Source: JAYPHU01 sp038127535 | GTDB lineage: Bacteria > Pseudomonadota > Alphaproteobacteria > Rhodospirillales > UBA2165 | Assembly: GCA_038127535.1 (NCBI GenBank) | Contig: JAYPHU010000029.1 | Span: forward strand, 1 to 44,175 | Length of the DNA stretch: 44,175 nucleotides | Reading direction: 5' to 3' | Shown: one piece after another, positions 24,553-32,344 of the stretch | Layout of the letters: the number at the start of each line of letters is the position of its first letter | Position numbering within the stretch: position 1 is the first letter of the stretch | Position numbers and translations under genes: made by a program | The notes under the pieces: generated by a model | The model's input: the letters and a program-made list of their open reading frames with translations, nothing else | Databases searched by the model: none | Told to the model about the DNA's origin: nothing

Positions 24553-26976
24553 CTAATAAAGGCCGCCGGTGCCCTGCGTCGGCGCGGGCGCGGAGGCTTC
24601 GGAAACCCCAATTCCGCTCAGGACTTCCTGCTTACCCACCGGCACCGTACCGGGCTTGAAGGCTTCCAGGATGACCCGCCGTTCACCGGGCTGCGCCGGC
24701 CGGCCGTTCTCGCTGTTGACCCGGACCAGGCGAATGCTCGGCGGAATCCGGAATGGAATAGCCGGTTTGCCGGATAGGGCCTTTTCCATGAACTCCATAA
24801 AGATCGGGGCAGCGGCGCTGGCGCCTTGCTCCAGCTTGCCGAGGGAGCGCGGCTGGTCAAAACCCACGAATACGCCGGCGGCGATGTCCGGTGAAAAGCC
24901 CAAGAACCAGGTATCCACCGCATCGTTGGTGGTGCCGGTCTTCCCAGCCAAGGGTTTGCCGATGGCCTTCAGCCGGCGGCCTGTGCCGCGTTCGACGACA
25001 CCTTCCAGCATGGACACCATCTGAAAGGCGCTGGCCGGGGTGGTCACGGTGTCACGGGTTTCCGGAATCTGTGGCACCGTCTGGTTAATCCAATGATCGG
25101 CCTTGCACTTCGGGCAGATACGGTTGTCGTGTTTGAAAATGGTTTTGCCGTGGCGGTCCTGTATTCGATCCACCAGGGTCGGCTTAATCCGCCAACCGCC
25201 GTTCACCAGCATGGCGTAGGCAGCGGTCAGCCGTAACAGAGTGGTTTCGCCGGCGCCCAGAGACATGGCCAATTGCTTCGGCATGTTGTCGACGATGCCG
25301 AACCGCTTTGCATAAGAAGATATCGACTCCATCCCCACTGTCTGAGCCAGCCGCACTGTCATCAGGTTTCTCGACTTCTCGATCCCGAGCCGCATGGTGC
25401 TGGGCCCGTAGAACTTTTTCGTGTAGTTGGCCGGCCGCCATTTGGGCAGACCCGGCCCTTGATCAATCACGAAGGGCGCATCCAGGATCAGCGTCGACGG
25501 GGTAAATCCCTTGTCCAAGGCGGCCAAATAAACGAATGGCTTGAAAGCTGAACCCGGTTGACGCCGCGCCTGCACGGCTCTGTTAAACTGGCTCTTTTTA
25601 TGGGAATACCCGCCGGTCATGGCGAGAACCCGCCCGGTATGGGGGTCCATGGCCACCAGCGCGCCTTCAATTTCGGGTATCTGCCTGAGCGCGTAACTGT
25701 TGGCGGGATATGCAGCGCCTTTCGCGTCTTTCTCCACACGCTCGACCGCAACGACGTCGCCCACTTTTAAAACATCGGCCGAACTTTTCACCCGTGGCCC
25801 CAGATGTTCACCCTTAAGCCACTTGCGGGCCCAGCGCATCTCGGCGAGCGGGATTTTGCCCAGCCCGCCGTCCTCGACACCAATATCCGCCCGCCCCGGC
25901 TCCAGCGCGCGGACCACCGCGAGCTTCCAGCCGCGCATGCCCTTCGGCGGTTCGACGCCGCGCAATTGATGAAGCCAGTCCATCTTCACATTCATATTGG
26001 CGATGGGTCCGCGCCAGCCATGGCGGCGGTCATAAGCGAGAAGCCCGTTCCGAAGCGCCTCCACCGCGAAAGACTGAAAATCCGTGTTCAGGGTGGTGCG
26101 GACCGATAAGCCGCCCGTGTACATGGGCCCCTCGCCATACCGGTCCACCAGCTCGCGTCGCACCTCTTCGGCAAAATATTGCGCCTGAACAAATTCGGTT
26201 TCTTCTCGTTTCCGGATTAGCAGCGGCTGAGACTTGGCATGATTGGCCACGTCCTGCGAGATCACGCCGTCTTCCAGCATCCGGCCGATCACCCAGTCCC
26301 GGCGGCCGCGCGCGGCTCTAGGTTTCTTGTAAGGATTGTAGTTGTTGGGCGCTTTGGGCAGCGCTGCGAGATAGGCCGCTTCGGCGATGGTCAACTGATC
26401 GAGCGACTTGTTGAAATAGTTCAAGGCAGCGGCCGCGACGCCGTAGGAGCCGAACCCGAGGTAAATCTCGTTCAGATAAAGCTCGAGAATGCGATCTTTG
26501 GGCAGCGCCCGTTCAATCCGGAGGGCGAGGATCGCCTCCTTGATCTTACGCTCAAAGGTCACATCCGCCGTCAGCAGGAAGTTTTTCGCTACCTGTTGGG
26601 TGATGGTTGACGCGCCGACGAGACGCCGGCCCTGGGCCACGTTCTTGATATTGGTCAGTACCGCTCGGGCGACGCCCATGGGGTCGATTCCGGGGTGGTA
26701 ATAAAAGTTCTTATCCTCCGACGACAGAAAGGCCTGCTTCACCATCCTGGGCATGGCGGCGCTCGGGACGAACACTCTTTTCTGGGTGGCGTACTCCACC
26801 AGCAAATGGCCATCGCCGGTATGCACCCTGGTCATGACCGGCGGCTCATAATCCGCAAGCTGAGAATAATCCGGCAGACCGCGTCCATACTGATAGACGA
26901 TATAAAAGCCCCCGCCCGCCGCGCCGATCAGCGCCAGGAAAATGAGGCTTATCAAAATAACAAATGTGCGCAGCAT
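24553..26976 (-). CDS. mrcA: class A penicillin-binding protein 1A
   Basis: PBP1A polymerises and cross-links peptidoglycan on the periplasmic face of the inner membrane. The 807-residue protein has an N-terminal transmembrane helix (about 5-28) and a GT51 glycosyltransferase domain with catalytic E87 in SSEDKNFYYHPG and GASTITQQVAKN. The transpeptidase domain has S476-x-x-K479 (PGSAFKP), S535-R-N537 and K679-TGTT. Between SRN and KTG there is a CPKC motif (621-624) that could bind metal or form a disulfide. The gene follows the amidase after 122 bases and precedes prfB, an order common in alphaproteobacteria. Confidence 0.97.
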   Translation of the reverse strand: MLRTFVILISLIFLALIGAAGGGFYIVYQYGRGLPDYSQLADYEPPVMTRVHTGDGHLLVEYATQKRVFVPSAAMPRMVKQAFLSSEDKNFYYHPGIDPMGVARAVLTNIKNVAQGRRLVGASTITQQVAKNFLLTADVTFERKIKEAILALRIERALPKDRILELYLNEIYLGFGSYGVAAAALNYFNKSLDQLTIAEAAYLAALPKAPNNYNPYKKPRAARGRRDWVIGRMLEDGVISQDVANHAKSQPLLIRKREETEFVQAQYFAEEVRRELVDRYGEGPMYTGGLSVRTTLNTDFQSFAVEALRNGLLAYDRRHGWRGPIANMNVKMDWLHQLRGVEPPKGMRGWKLAVVRALEPGRADIGVEDGGLGKIPLAEMRWARKWLKGEHLGPRVKSSADVLKVGDVVAVERVEKDAKGAAYPANSYALRQIPEIEGALVAMDPHTGRVLAMTGGYSHKKSQFNRAVQARRQPGSAFKPFVYLAALDKGFTPSTLILDAPFVIDQGPGLPKWRPANYTKKFYGPSTMRLGIEKSRNLMTVRLAQTVGMESISSYAKRFGIVDNMPKQLAMSLGAGETTLLRLTAAYAMLVNGGWRIKPTLVDRIQDRHGKTIFKHDNRICPKCKADHWINQTVPQIPETRDTVTTPASAFQMVSMLEGVVERGTGRRLKAIGKPLAGKTGTTNDAVDTWFLGFSPDIAAGVFVGFDQPRSLGKLEQGASAAAPIFMEFMEKALSGKPAIPFRIPPSIRLVRVNSENGRPAQPGERRVILEAFKPGTVPVGKQEVLSGIGVSEASAPAPTQGTGGLY

Positions 26977-27098
26977 GCCGTCAATCGCCGGTTTGAGGTG
27001 TATCGGTCTCCTCCGTCATCAAATAAATATGGATTGTGGCGCGTTTATGACAACCAAGCCCACCAGCCGGATTGTTAAATCATCCCCGGAAGACGGAA

Positions 27099-28376
27099 TC
27101 AATATCGGTTGGCTTGCTCCACCCGGTCGAAATAGGTGTCGATCGCCTTTCCCAAGGCCCCAGCCAGGCGCGCCCGATGCTCCGGGTTCCTTAATGCCTT
27201 TTCATCCTTCGGATTAGACAGGAACCCCAATTCAATGAGCACGGAGGGCACATCCGGCGCTTTCAGCACCGCAAAGCCGGCGAAACGGTGGGAGCGGCGC
27301 AGGAGTTTTGTGACCTTGCGCAGCTCGTTTACCAGATCACCGGCGAACGTGGAGGATTCATTCATGCTCTCCCGCTGGGCCAAGTCGATCAGGATATTGG
27401 TCACCTCGGGCGGGTTGTCGTTCAGATCCATGCCGGCGATCAGATCGGCCTTGTTTTCGTGTTCCGCGAGGGCAGCGGCTTCCTTATCTGAGGCCCGCTC
27501 CGACAGGGTGTAAACCGATGTACCGCTCACCTTGCGGCTTTTAATCGCGTCAGCGTGCAGCGAGATAAATAGATCGGCGCCCTTGGCGCGGGCGATGGCG
27601 ATCCGTTCACGCAGCCGGACAAATTTGTCGTTCGACCGGGTCAAATACACGGTATACCGGTTCAATTTCTCCAAATGCTGTTTCATTTGCTTGGCGACCG
27701 CCAGGGTTATCTTTTTCTCGAAGATGCCGGTGCCGCCGATCGCGCCGGGATCGACGCCGCCGTGGCCCGGATCAATCACCACAACCTTGCGGGTCTTCCG
27801 GCCTTTTTTCGGCTTGCGGCCCGGCGGATCGACCTGAAGGCCGTTGTCGGCGCGGGCTGTCTGTTGCACCGCAGGTTCAGACGGTGGCGTGGCCGAGGCG
27901 TCCGTCAGCATGCCGGCCGGGTTCGTCGCCACCAGGTCGATCACCAGCCGGTAGCGCTTGCCCCCGGCCGGCGGCAAAAGAGAGGCTTTCAAGACTTTTG
28001 CCGGTTTCGCCGTATCCAGCACGACCCGCGAACGGCCCGGCCGGAAATTGCCGTAGCGGAATCCGGAAATCAGCCCGGTTTTCCGGCCGCTGCCTTTCTT
28101 GGAAACCCGCCATTTGACATCCGGCAGATCAACCACTACCCGATAGGGGTCTACCAGGGTAAAAATCTTGAAGTCAACCTTGTCCGAGAGATCGAGCACA
28201 AAGCGGGTCTTGGTGCGATGATCGCCGAGACGAATTTCCGTGGCGGCGATATCGGCGGCCTTCGCAACGCCGCCCGGCAAAGGGCTCCAAACGAACGCGC
28301 CAAGCAGCAGAATCACGGTCAGAGCGCCCGTGCGGCGGACAATATCCCAATTCTGTTTTATTGAACCCGATTTCAC
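27099..28376 (-). CDS. amiC: N-acetylmuramoyl-L-alanine amidase with AMIN domain (AmiC-like)
   Basis: The zinc amidase removes stem peptides from peptidoglycan, usually during daughter-cell separation. The protein has a hydrophobic signal segment (about 17-40, ending near VAKA-AD) and an AMIN septal-targeting domain (about 45-150). A linker rich in Pro and Lys follows, then an Amidase_3 domain from about 197 with the zinc ligands H205 in VIDPGHGG, E220 in IFEKKITL and H274 in SLHADAI. Start choice is uncertain: a TTG at 28379 and a GTG at 28376 are adjacent and neither has a good ribosome binding site. I prefer GTG. A possible promoter lies only about 15 bases upstream. Confidence 0.94.
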   Translation of the reverse strand: MKSGSIKQNWDIVRRTGALTVILLLGAFVWSPLPGGVAKAADIAATEIRLGDHRTKTRFVLDLSDKVDFKIFTLVDPYRVVVDLPDVKWRVSKKGSGRKTGLISGFRYGNFRPGRSRVVLDTAKPAKVLKASLLPPAGGKRYRLVIDLVATNPAGMLTDASATPPSEPAVQQTARADNGLQVDPPGRKPKKGRKTRKVVVIDPGHGGVDPGAIGGTGIFEKKITLAVAKQMKQHLEKLNRYTVYLTRSNDKFVRLRERIAIARAKGADLFISLHADAIKSRKVSGTSVYTLSERASDKEAAALAEHENKADLIAGMDLNDNPPEVTNILIDLAQRESMNESSTFAGDLVNELRKVTKLLRRSHRFAGFAVLKAPDVPSVLIELGFLSNPKDEKALRNPEHRARLAGALGKAIDTYFDRVEQANRY

Positions 28377-28389
28377 CAAGATTTAAAAT

Positions 28390-28418
28390 ATATAGCGTCA
28401 GCCCGCCCCTGCGATCAA
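28390..28418 (-). promoter_or_regulatory. candidate sigma-70 promoter for amiC-mrcA-prfB
   Basis: On the minus strand, TTGATC (28418-28413) and CTATAT (28395-28390) are separated by 17 bases. The predicted transcription start would fall about six bases before the GTG at 28376, giving a very short or leaderless message. This fits the absence of a Shine-Dalgarno sequence there. The assignment is by eye and uncertain. Confidence 0.35.
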
Positions 28419-28828
28419 CTATATAAACGCAGACCCGGCTCACATCCCCAACCACATAATTCCGCATACTGACTAATTGTGATTGTCGAACGAAAAACCT
28501 ACCGTTATGTTAATTGCGGATAGTCATACTGCATCGTTACTCAAACTGTAGTTTCACGCGGAGGATATCCCTCCACAATTGTGATCGTTGGTTGAATATC
28601 TGATCCGGTGTCCACAGGTACTGTTAAGTTTATCTACGTAACAAATTGAACAATAGCCGATGACTGCAGCCCGAACAGACGCAAGCCTGAATCCTCTCGA
28701 CGCTTTCGAGGGTATTTTTGCCGGCATGCGCTCTGGGTTCGATGGCGCCATCGGTTTTACCGCCACAATGACCCGCCGTCCCATGCTCAATGAAGCAGAG
28801 ACGAGCGCGTCCAGGAGTTTAAAATTCA
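28419..28828 (+). promoter_or_regulatory. divergent region and presumed rne leader
   Basis: About 450 bases separate amiC and rne. No convincing gene lies here; the open frames found have no good start signals. A possible rne promoter is TTGTCG (28483-28488) with TTATGT (28505-28510), spacing 16. Downstream are a small hairpin, GGAGG-ATATC-CCTCC (28560-28574), and directly after it a perfect ten-base palindrome CACAATTGTG (28574-28583). If the promoter is right, the leader is about 310 bases, comparable to the long autoregulatory leader of E. coli rne. The rne ribosome binding site is AGGAG at 28813-28817. Promoter and leader structure are inference. Confidence 0.4.
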
Positions 28829-31192
28829 ATGACAAACATGAAAATGTTAATCGATGCGGCCCACCCGGAGGAAACACGGGTCGCCGTGATGGATGGAAAT
28901 CAACTCGAAGAGTTTGACGTCGAATCGTCTGCTCGCAGGCAGTTAAAAGGCAATATTTATCTCGCAAAAGTCACTCGCGTTGAACCGTCGTTGCAGGCGG
29001 CGTTCGTCGATTACGGCGGCAATCGCCATGGCTTTCTGGCTTTCAGCGAAATCCATCCCGACTATTACCAAATTCCGGTTGCGGATCGCGAACAGCTGAT
29101 CGCCGAAGACGAAGAAGCGCACAAGGCCGAAGCCGAAGACGATGACGCCGAAGTCGAAGGGGATGAAGAGGCCCCGGAGGGCGAAGACGGCGCCCAAAAG
29201 GCCGTCGAGACCGTCGGCGGCGACGATATCGACGAGGTCGAAACCCACCGCCGGAAGAAACCGGTCCGTCGCTACAAAATCCAGGAAGTGATCAAGCGCC
29301 GCCAGATTTTGCTGGTGCAAGTCGTCAAGGAAGAGCGCGGCAACAAGGGCGCGGCTCTGACCACCTACCTGTCGCTCGCCGGCAGGTATTGTGTGCTGAT
29401 GCCGAACACCGGCAAGGGCGGCGGCATTTCCCGCAAGATCGGCAGCGGCGCCGACCGCAAGCGCCTTAAATCAGTGGTTTCCGATCTGACCATCCCCGAC
29501 GGCATGGCGGTCATTGTCCGCACCGCCGGCGCAGACCGTGGGAAGGCTGAAATCAAGCGGGACTTCGAATATTTGATCAGGCTCTGGACCGATATTCGAG
29601 ACCTGACGCTGGAATCCACGGCCCCCGCCCTCATTCATGAGGAAGCCAACATTATTAAGCGCGCGCTCCGGGATACCTACAGTAAAGATGTCAGTGAAAT
29701 TTTTGTCGAAGGGGACGACGGCTACCGGATGGCCAAGGACCTGATTAAGGTTCTGGTGCCTAGTCACGCTAAGAAAGTACAGCCCTATAAAGACGACACG
29801 GTTCCCCTATTTACCCGGTACCGGATTGAAACCCAGCTTGAATCCATGAACGGCCAGGAAGTTCAGCTCAAATCGGGCGGCTATATCGTGATCAATCCGA
29901 CAGAGGCCCTGGTGGCCGTCGACGTGAACTCCGGACGTGCGACCCGGGGCCGGAATATCGAGGAAACCGCGCTCAAGACAAACCTGGAAGCGGCGACCGA
30001 AATCGCTCGCCAGGTGCGGTTGCGGGATTTGGCCGGTCTGGTGGTCATCGACTTCATCGATATGGATGTCCATCGCAACCAGACCGCTGTTGAACGGCGC
30101 CTGAAAGAAGCCATGCGGCGCGACCGGGCCCGCATTCAGATCGGCCGGATCAGCCCCTTCGGTCTGTTGGAGCTTTCCCGTCAGCGCCTTCGGCCCAGCC
30201 TCACGGAAACCACGTCGGACGTCTGCCTCCATTGCGGCGGCAGCGGCATCCGACGGTCAACGGAATCAACCGCCCTGCACATTCTACGCGGCATTGAGGA
30301 AGAGGGCGTGCGCGGCCGGGCCAGCGAAATTGATGTGGCGGTACCGTCGGAAGCGGCGCTCTATATCCTCAATCACAAACGGGCGGCGCTCTCCGAGATT
30401 GAACAAAAATTTGACATCAAGATCGTCCTGTCGGAAGACGCCACGTTGATCCCGCCGGCCTACAATATCGAGCGAGTTCAAACCAAGCCTGTTGCGCCAG
30501 CGGAAGATGACGCGGACGACAACGCCAAAAACGCTAGCGACGACGGCGACGAAGAAGGCGGCCGAAAGCGGCGGCGGCGGCGCGGCCGGCGGCGGCGTGA
30601 CGCGGACAATGCTGACTCAAACACCGAGGAAACAGTAGACGCCGAGTCCGAGGAGGACGGTGATAAGTCGGACGACACGTCTGCAGACGCCGAAAGTGAT
30701 GGTGATGAGAAGCCGTCGCGCCGGCGGGGACGCCGGGGCGGCAGACGCCGCAACCGAAACGTCGATGCAGCCTCTAACGATGACAAGGCGGACGACAATT
30801 CGGAAGAAAAGACGGACGCCAACGATGCGTCGGACGATCAGCCTGAGGATCAAAAGGCCGACAGCGCCGATGATGCCGGTGATGCTGACGAAAAGCCCAA
30901 ACGCCGCCGGCGGGTCCGGCGAAAGAAGGCGGAGGCAGCCGATGACAATGCCGATGCCGGCGCTGAGAAGAGCAAGGGCTCGGGCGGCAAATCCGACGAC
31001 TCATCGGACAAGGTTGAGGCCAAGGCCAAACCGGCGGCACCTGTCGAGTCTCCGGAGCCTGAGACAAAGCCTGAGCCGGAACTTGAACATGCCGCCGCTG
31101 CGGCTGACGACCCGAACACCAATGTTACGGTCGTTGACTCAGGGTCTGCGGACAGTTCCAAGCGGGGCTGGTGGCAAAAGCCGGCCGAATAG
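28829..31192 (+). CDS. rne: ribonuclease E
   Basis: RNase E is the main endonuclease for mRNA decay and rRNA processing and scaffolds the degradosome. The 787-residue protein starts with MLIDAAHPEETRVAV and an S1 domain interrupted by a very acidic insert (about 92-140), as in other alphaproteobacteria. The DNase I-like catalytic region has D365 (VAVDVNSG) and D408 (VVIDFIDMD). The zinc-link CLHCGGSG has C466 and C469. From about 560 the C-terminal part is low-complexity, alternating Asp/Glu-rich stretches with three Arg-rich blocks (near 571-582, 631-643 and 691-701) that probably bind RNA. It is convergent with the aminotransferase gene, two bases apart. Confidence 0.96.
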   Translation: MTNMKMLIDAAHPEETRVAVMDGNQLEEFDVESSARRQLKGNIYLAKVTRVEPSLQAAFVDYGGNRHGFLAFSEIHPDYYQIPVADREQLIAEDEEAHKAEAEDDDAEVEGDEEAPEGEDGAQKAVETVGGDDIDEVETHRRKKPVRRYKIQEVIKRRQILLVQVVKEERGNKGAALTTYLSLAGRYCVLMPNTGKGGGISRKIGSGADRKRLKSVVSDLTIPDGMAVIVRTAGADRGKAEIKRDFEYLIRLWTDIRDLTLESTAPALIHEEANIIKRALRDTYSKDVSEIFVEGDDGYRMAKDLIKVLVPSHAKKVQPYKDDTVPLFTRYRIETQLESMNGQEVQLKSGGYIVINPTEALVAVDVNSGRATRGRNIEETALKTNLEAATEIARQVRLRDLAGLVVIDFIDMDVHRNQTAVERRLKEAMRRDRARIQIGRISPFGLLELSRQRLRPSLTETTSDVCLHCGGSGIRRSTESTALHILRGIEEEGVRGRASEIDVAVPSEAALYILNHKRAALSEIEQKFDIKIVLSEDATLIPPAYNIERVQTKPVAPAEDDADDNAKNASDDGDEEGGRKRRRRRGRRRRDADNADSNTEETVDAESEEDGDKSDDTSADAESDGDEKPSRRRGRRGGRRRNRNVDAASNDDKADDNSEEKTDANDASDDQPEDQKADSADDAGDADEKPKRRRRVRRKKAEAADDNADAGAEKSKGSGGKSDDSSDKVEAKAKPAAPVESPEPETKPEPELEHAAAAADDPNTNVTVVDSGSADSSKRGWWQKPAE

Positions 31193-31194
31193 GT

Positions 31195-32340
31195 TTACGC
31201 GAGATATGTTTTAAGGCGGCCGGCGGCTTCGGCCATGTCGGCCGCCGCGCCGGCAAACGACAACCGCACGTGGCCTGATCCCCGTTCCCTATCGAAATCG
31301 ATTCCCGGCGTGATCGCCACGCCGGTTTCCGCCAGAATTTTTCGGCAGAAATCCTGACTGTCATTGGTCAGATGCCGGACGTCCGCGTAGATATAAAATG
31401 CACCGTCGGTCGGCGCAAAGTCGGTCAAACCAGACTTGGGGAGCTCCGCCAGCAAAAGCTCTCGGTTTTCGGCATATCGTCTAACATTCGCATCCAGCTC
31501 ATCGCGGCAGTCAAACACGGCCAACGCCGCCACCTGTGACAATGTGGGCGGAGAAATAAAGAAATTCTGAGCGAGGCATTCAATGGACCGCAGCATCTCC
31601 GGCGGCGCGATCATCCAGCCGAGACGCCAGCCGGTCATGGAGAAGTATTTCGAAAAGCTATTAATCACGATGGCGCTGTCGCTATAGGTAAGCGCAGAGG
31701 TCGTTTCCTGTCTATATACGATCCCGTGGTAAATTTCATCCGAGATCAGGCGCACCCCTTTGACGTCACACCAAGCGGTGAGGTCCTTCATCGCCGCCGG
31801 TAGGATCATACTGCCGGTCGGATTAGACGGGCTGGCGACGATTAAGCCATCTAGATCTACGCTCAATTTCTCCAGGACTTCAGGGGTCGGCTGAAAATGG
31901 CTATCAGGGCCCACGGGGAATTCCACAACGTCCAAGCCCAAGGCCTCGAGAATGTTTTTGTAGGCCGGGTAGCCCGGCGCCGCGAGCCCGACTTTGTCGC
32001 CCTCATCGAAGGCGCTCAGGAAAGACAATAAAAACGCGCCGGAGGAACCGGTCGTGACGATGATTTGCTCCACCGGCACGGTCAATCCGTAAGCGTCGCG
32101 ATAGTGCCGGGCGATCGCGTCCCGCAGCGGCGGGATACCCAGCGCATCGGTGTATCCAAGAATCTCCGTCCCGACAGCCTCCCGCGCCGCCTCAATCACG
32201 CCGGCCGGCGCCGGCGTGCTCGGCTGGCCGACCTCGAGATGCAGAACATCACCGCCGCCTGTGGCACGTTCGTTCGCAGCACGCATGACGTCCATCACAA
32301 TGAACGGTGATATCCTGCCCCGTTGGGAGACTTTTAGCAT
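31195..32340 (-). CDS. class I/II PLP-dependent aminotransferase
   Basis: The fold type I aminotransferase has LEVGQPSTPAP near the start, the cofactor aspartate in SDEIYHGIVY, the PLP lysine in INSFSKYFSMTGWRLGW (K231), and a late arginine in GHVRLSFA for carboxylate binding. The substrate is not clear from sequence; an aspartate- or alanine-type or aromatic enzyme are all possible. I chose the ATG at 32340 (381 residues), four bases after the stop of the upstream gene, with GGAA in good position. A start at 32361 would overlap that gene. It probably forms a two-gene unit with the gamma-glutamyltransferase-like lipoprotein. Confidence 0.9.
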   Translation of the reverse strand: MLKVSQRGRISPFIVMDVMRAANERATGGGDVLHLEVGQPSTPAPAGVIEAAREAVGTEILGYTDALGIPPLRDAIARHYRDAYGLTVPVEQIIVTTGSSGAFLLSFLSAFDEGDKVGLAAPGYPAYKNILEALGLDVVEFPVGPDSHFQPTPEVLEKLSVDLDGLIVASPSNPTGSMILPAAMKDLTAWCDVKGVRLISDEIYHGIVYRQETTSALTYSDSAIVINSFSKYFSMTGWRLGWMIAPPEMLRSIECLAQNFFISPPTLSQVAALAVFDCRDELDANVRRYAENRELLLAELPKSGLTDFAPTDGAFYIYADVRHLTNDSQDFCRKILAETGVAITPGIDFDRERGSGHVRLSFAGAAADMAEAAGRLKTYLA

Positions 32341-32344
32341 AAGA

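Noticed and set aside
28471..28487. GACTAATT followed by ATTGTC, resembling half of the IscR box at 12912
   Set aside because: The second arm does not match and there is no palindrome; a chance half-site.
28660..28917. Small open frame of 85 codons upstream of and overlapping the rne start
   Set aside because: No Shine-Dalgarno, no domain, and its 3' third overlaps the conserved RNase E N-terminus in another frame. A leader peptide cannot be excluded but is not supported.
30540..31070. Repetitive Asp/Glu/Arg coding region looking like a DNA repeat
   Set aside because: The codons vary and no unit repeats exactly; it is a low-complexity protein tail and not a tandem DNA repeat.
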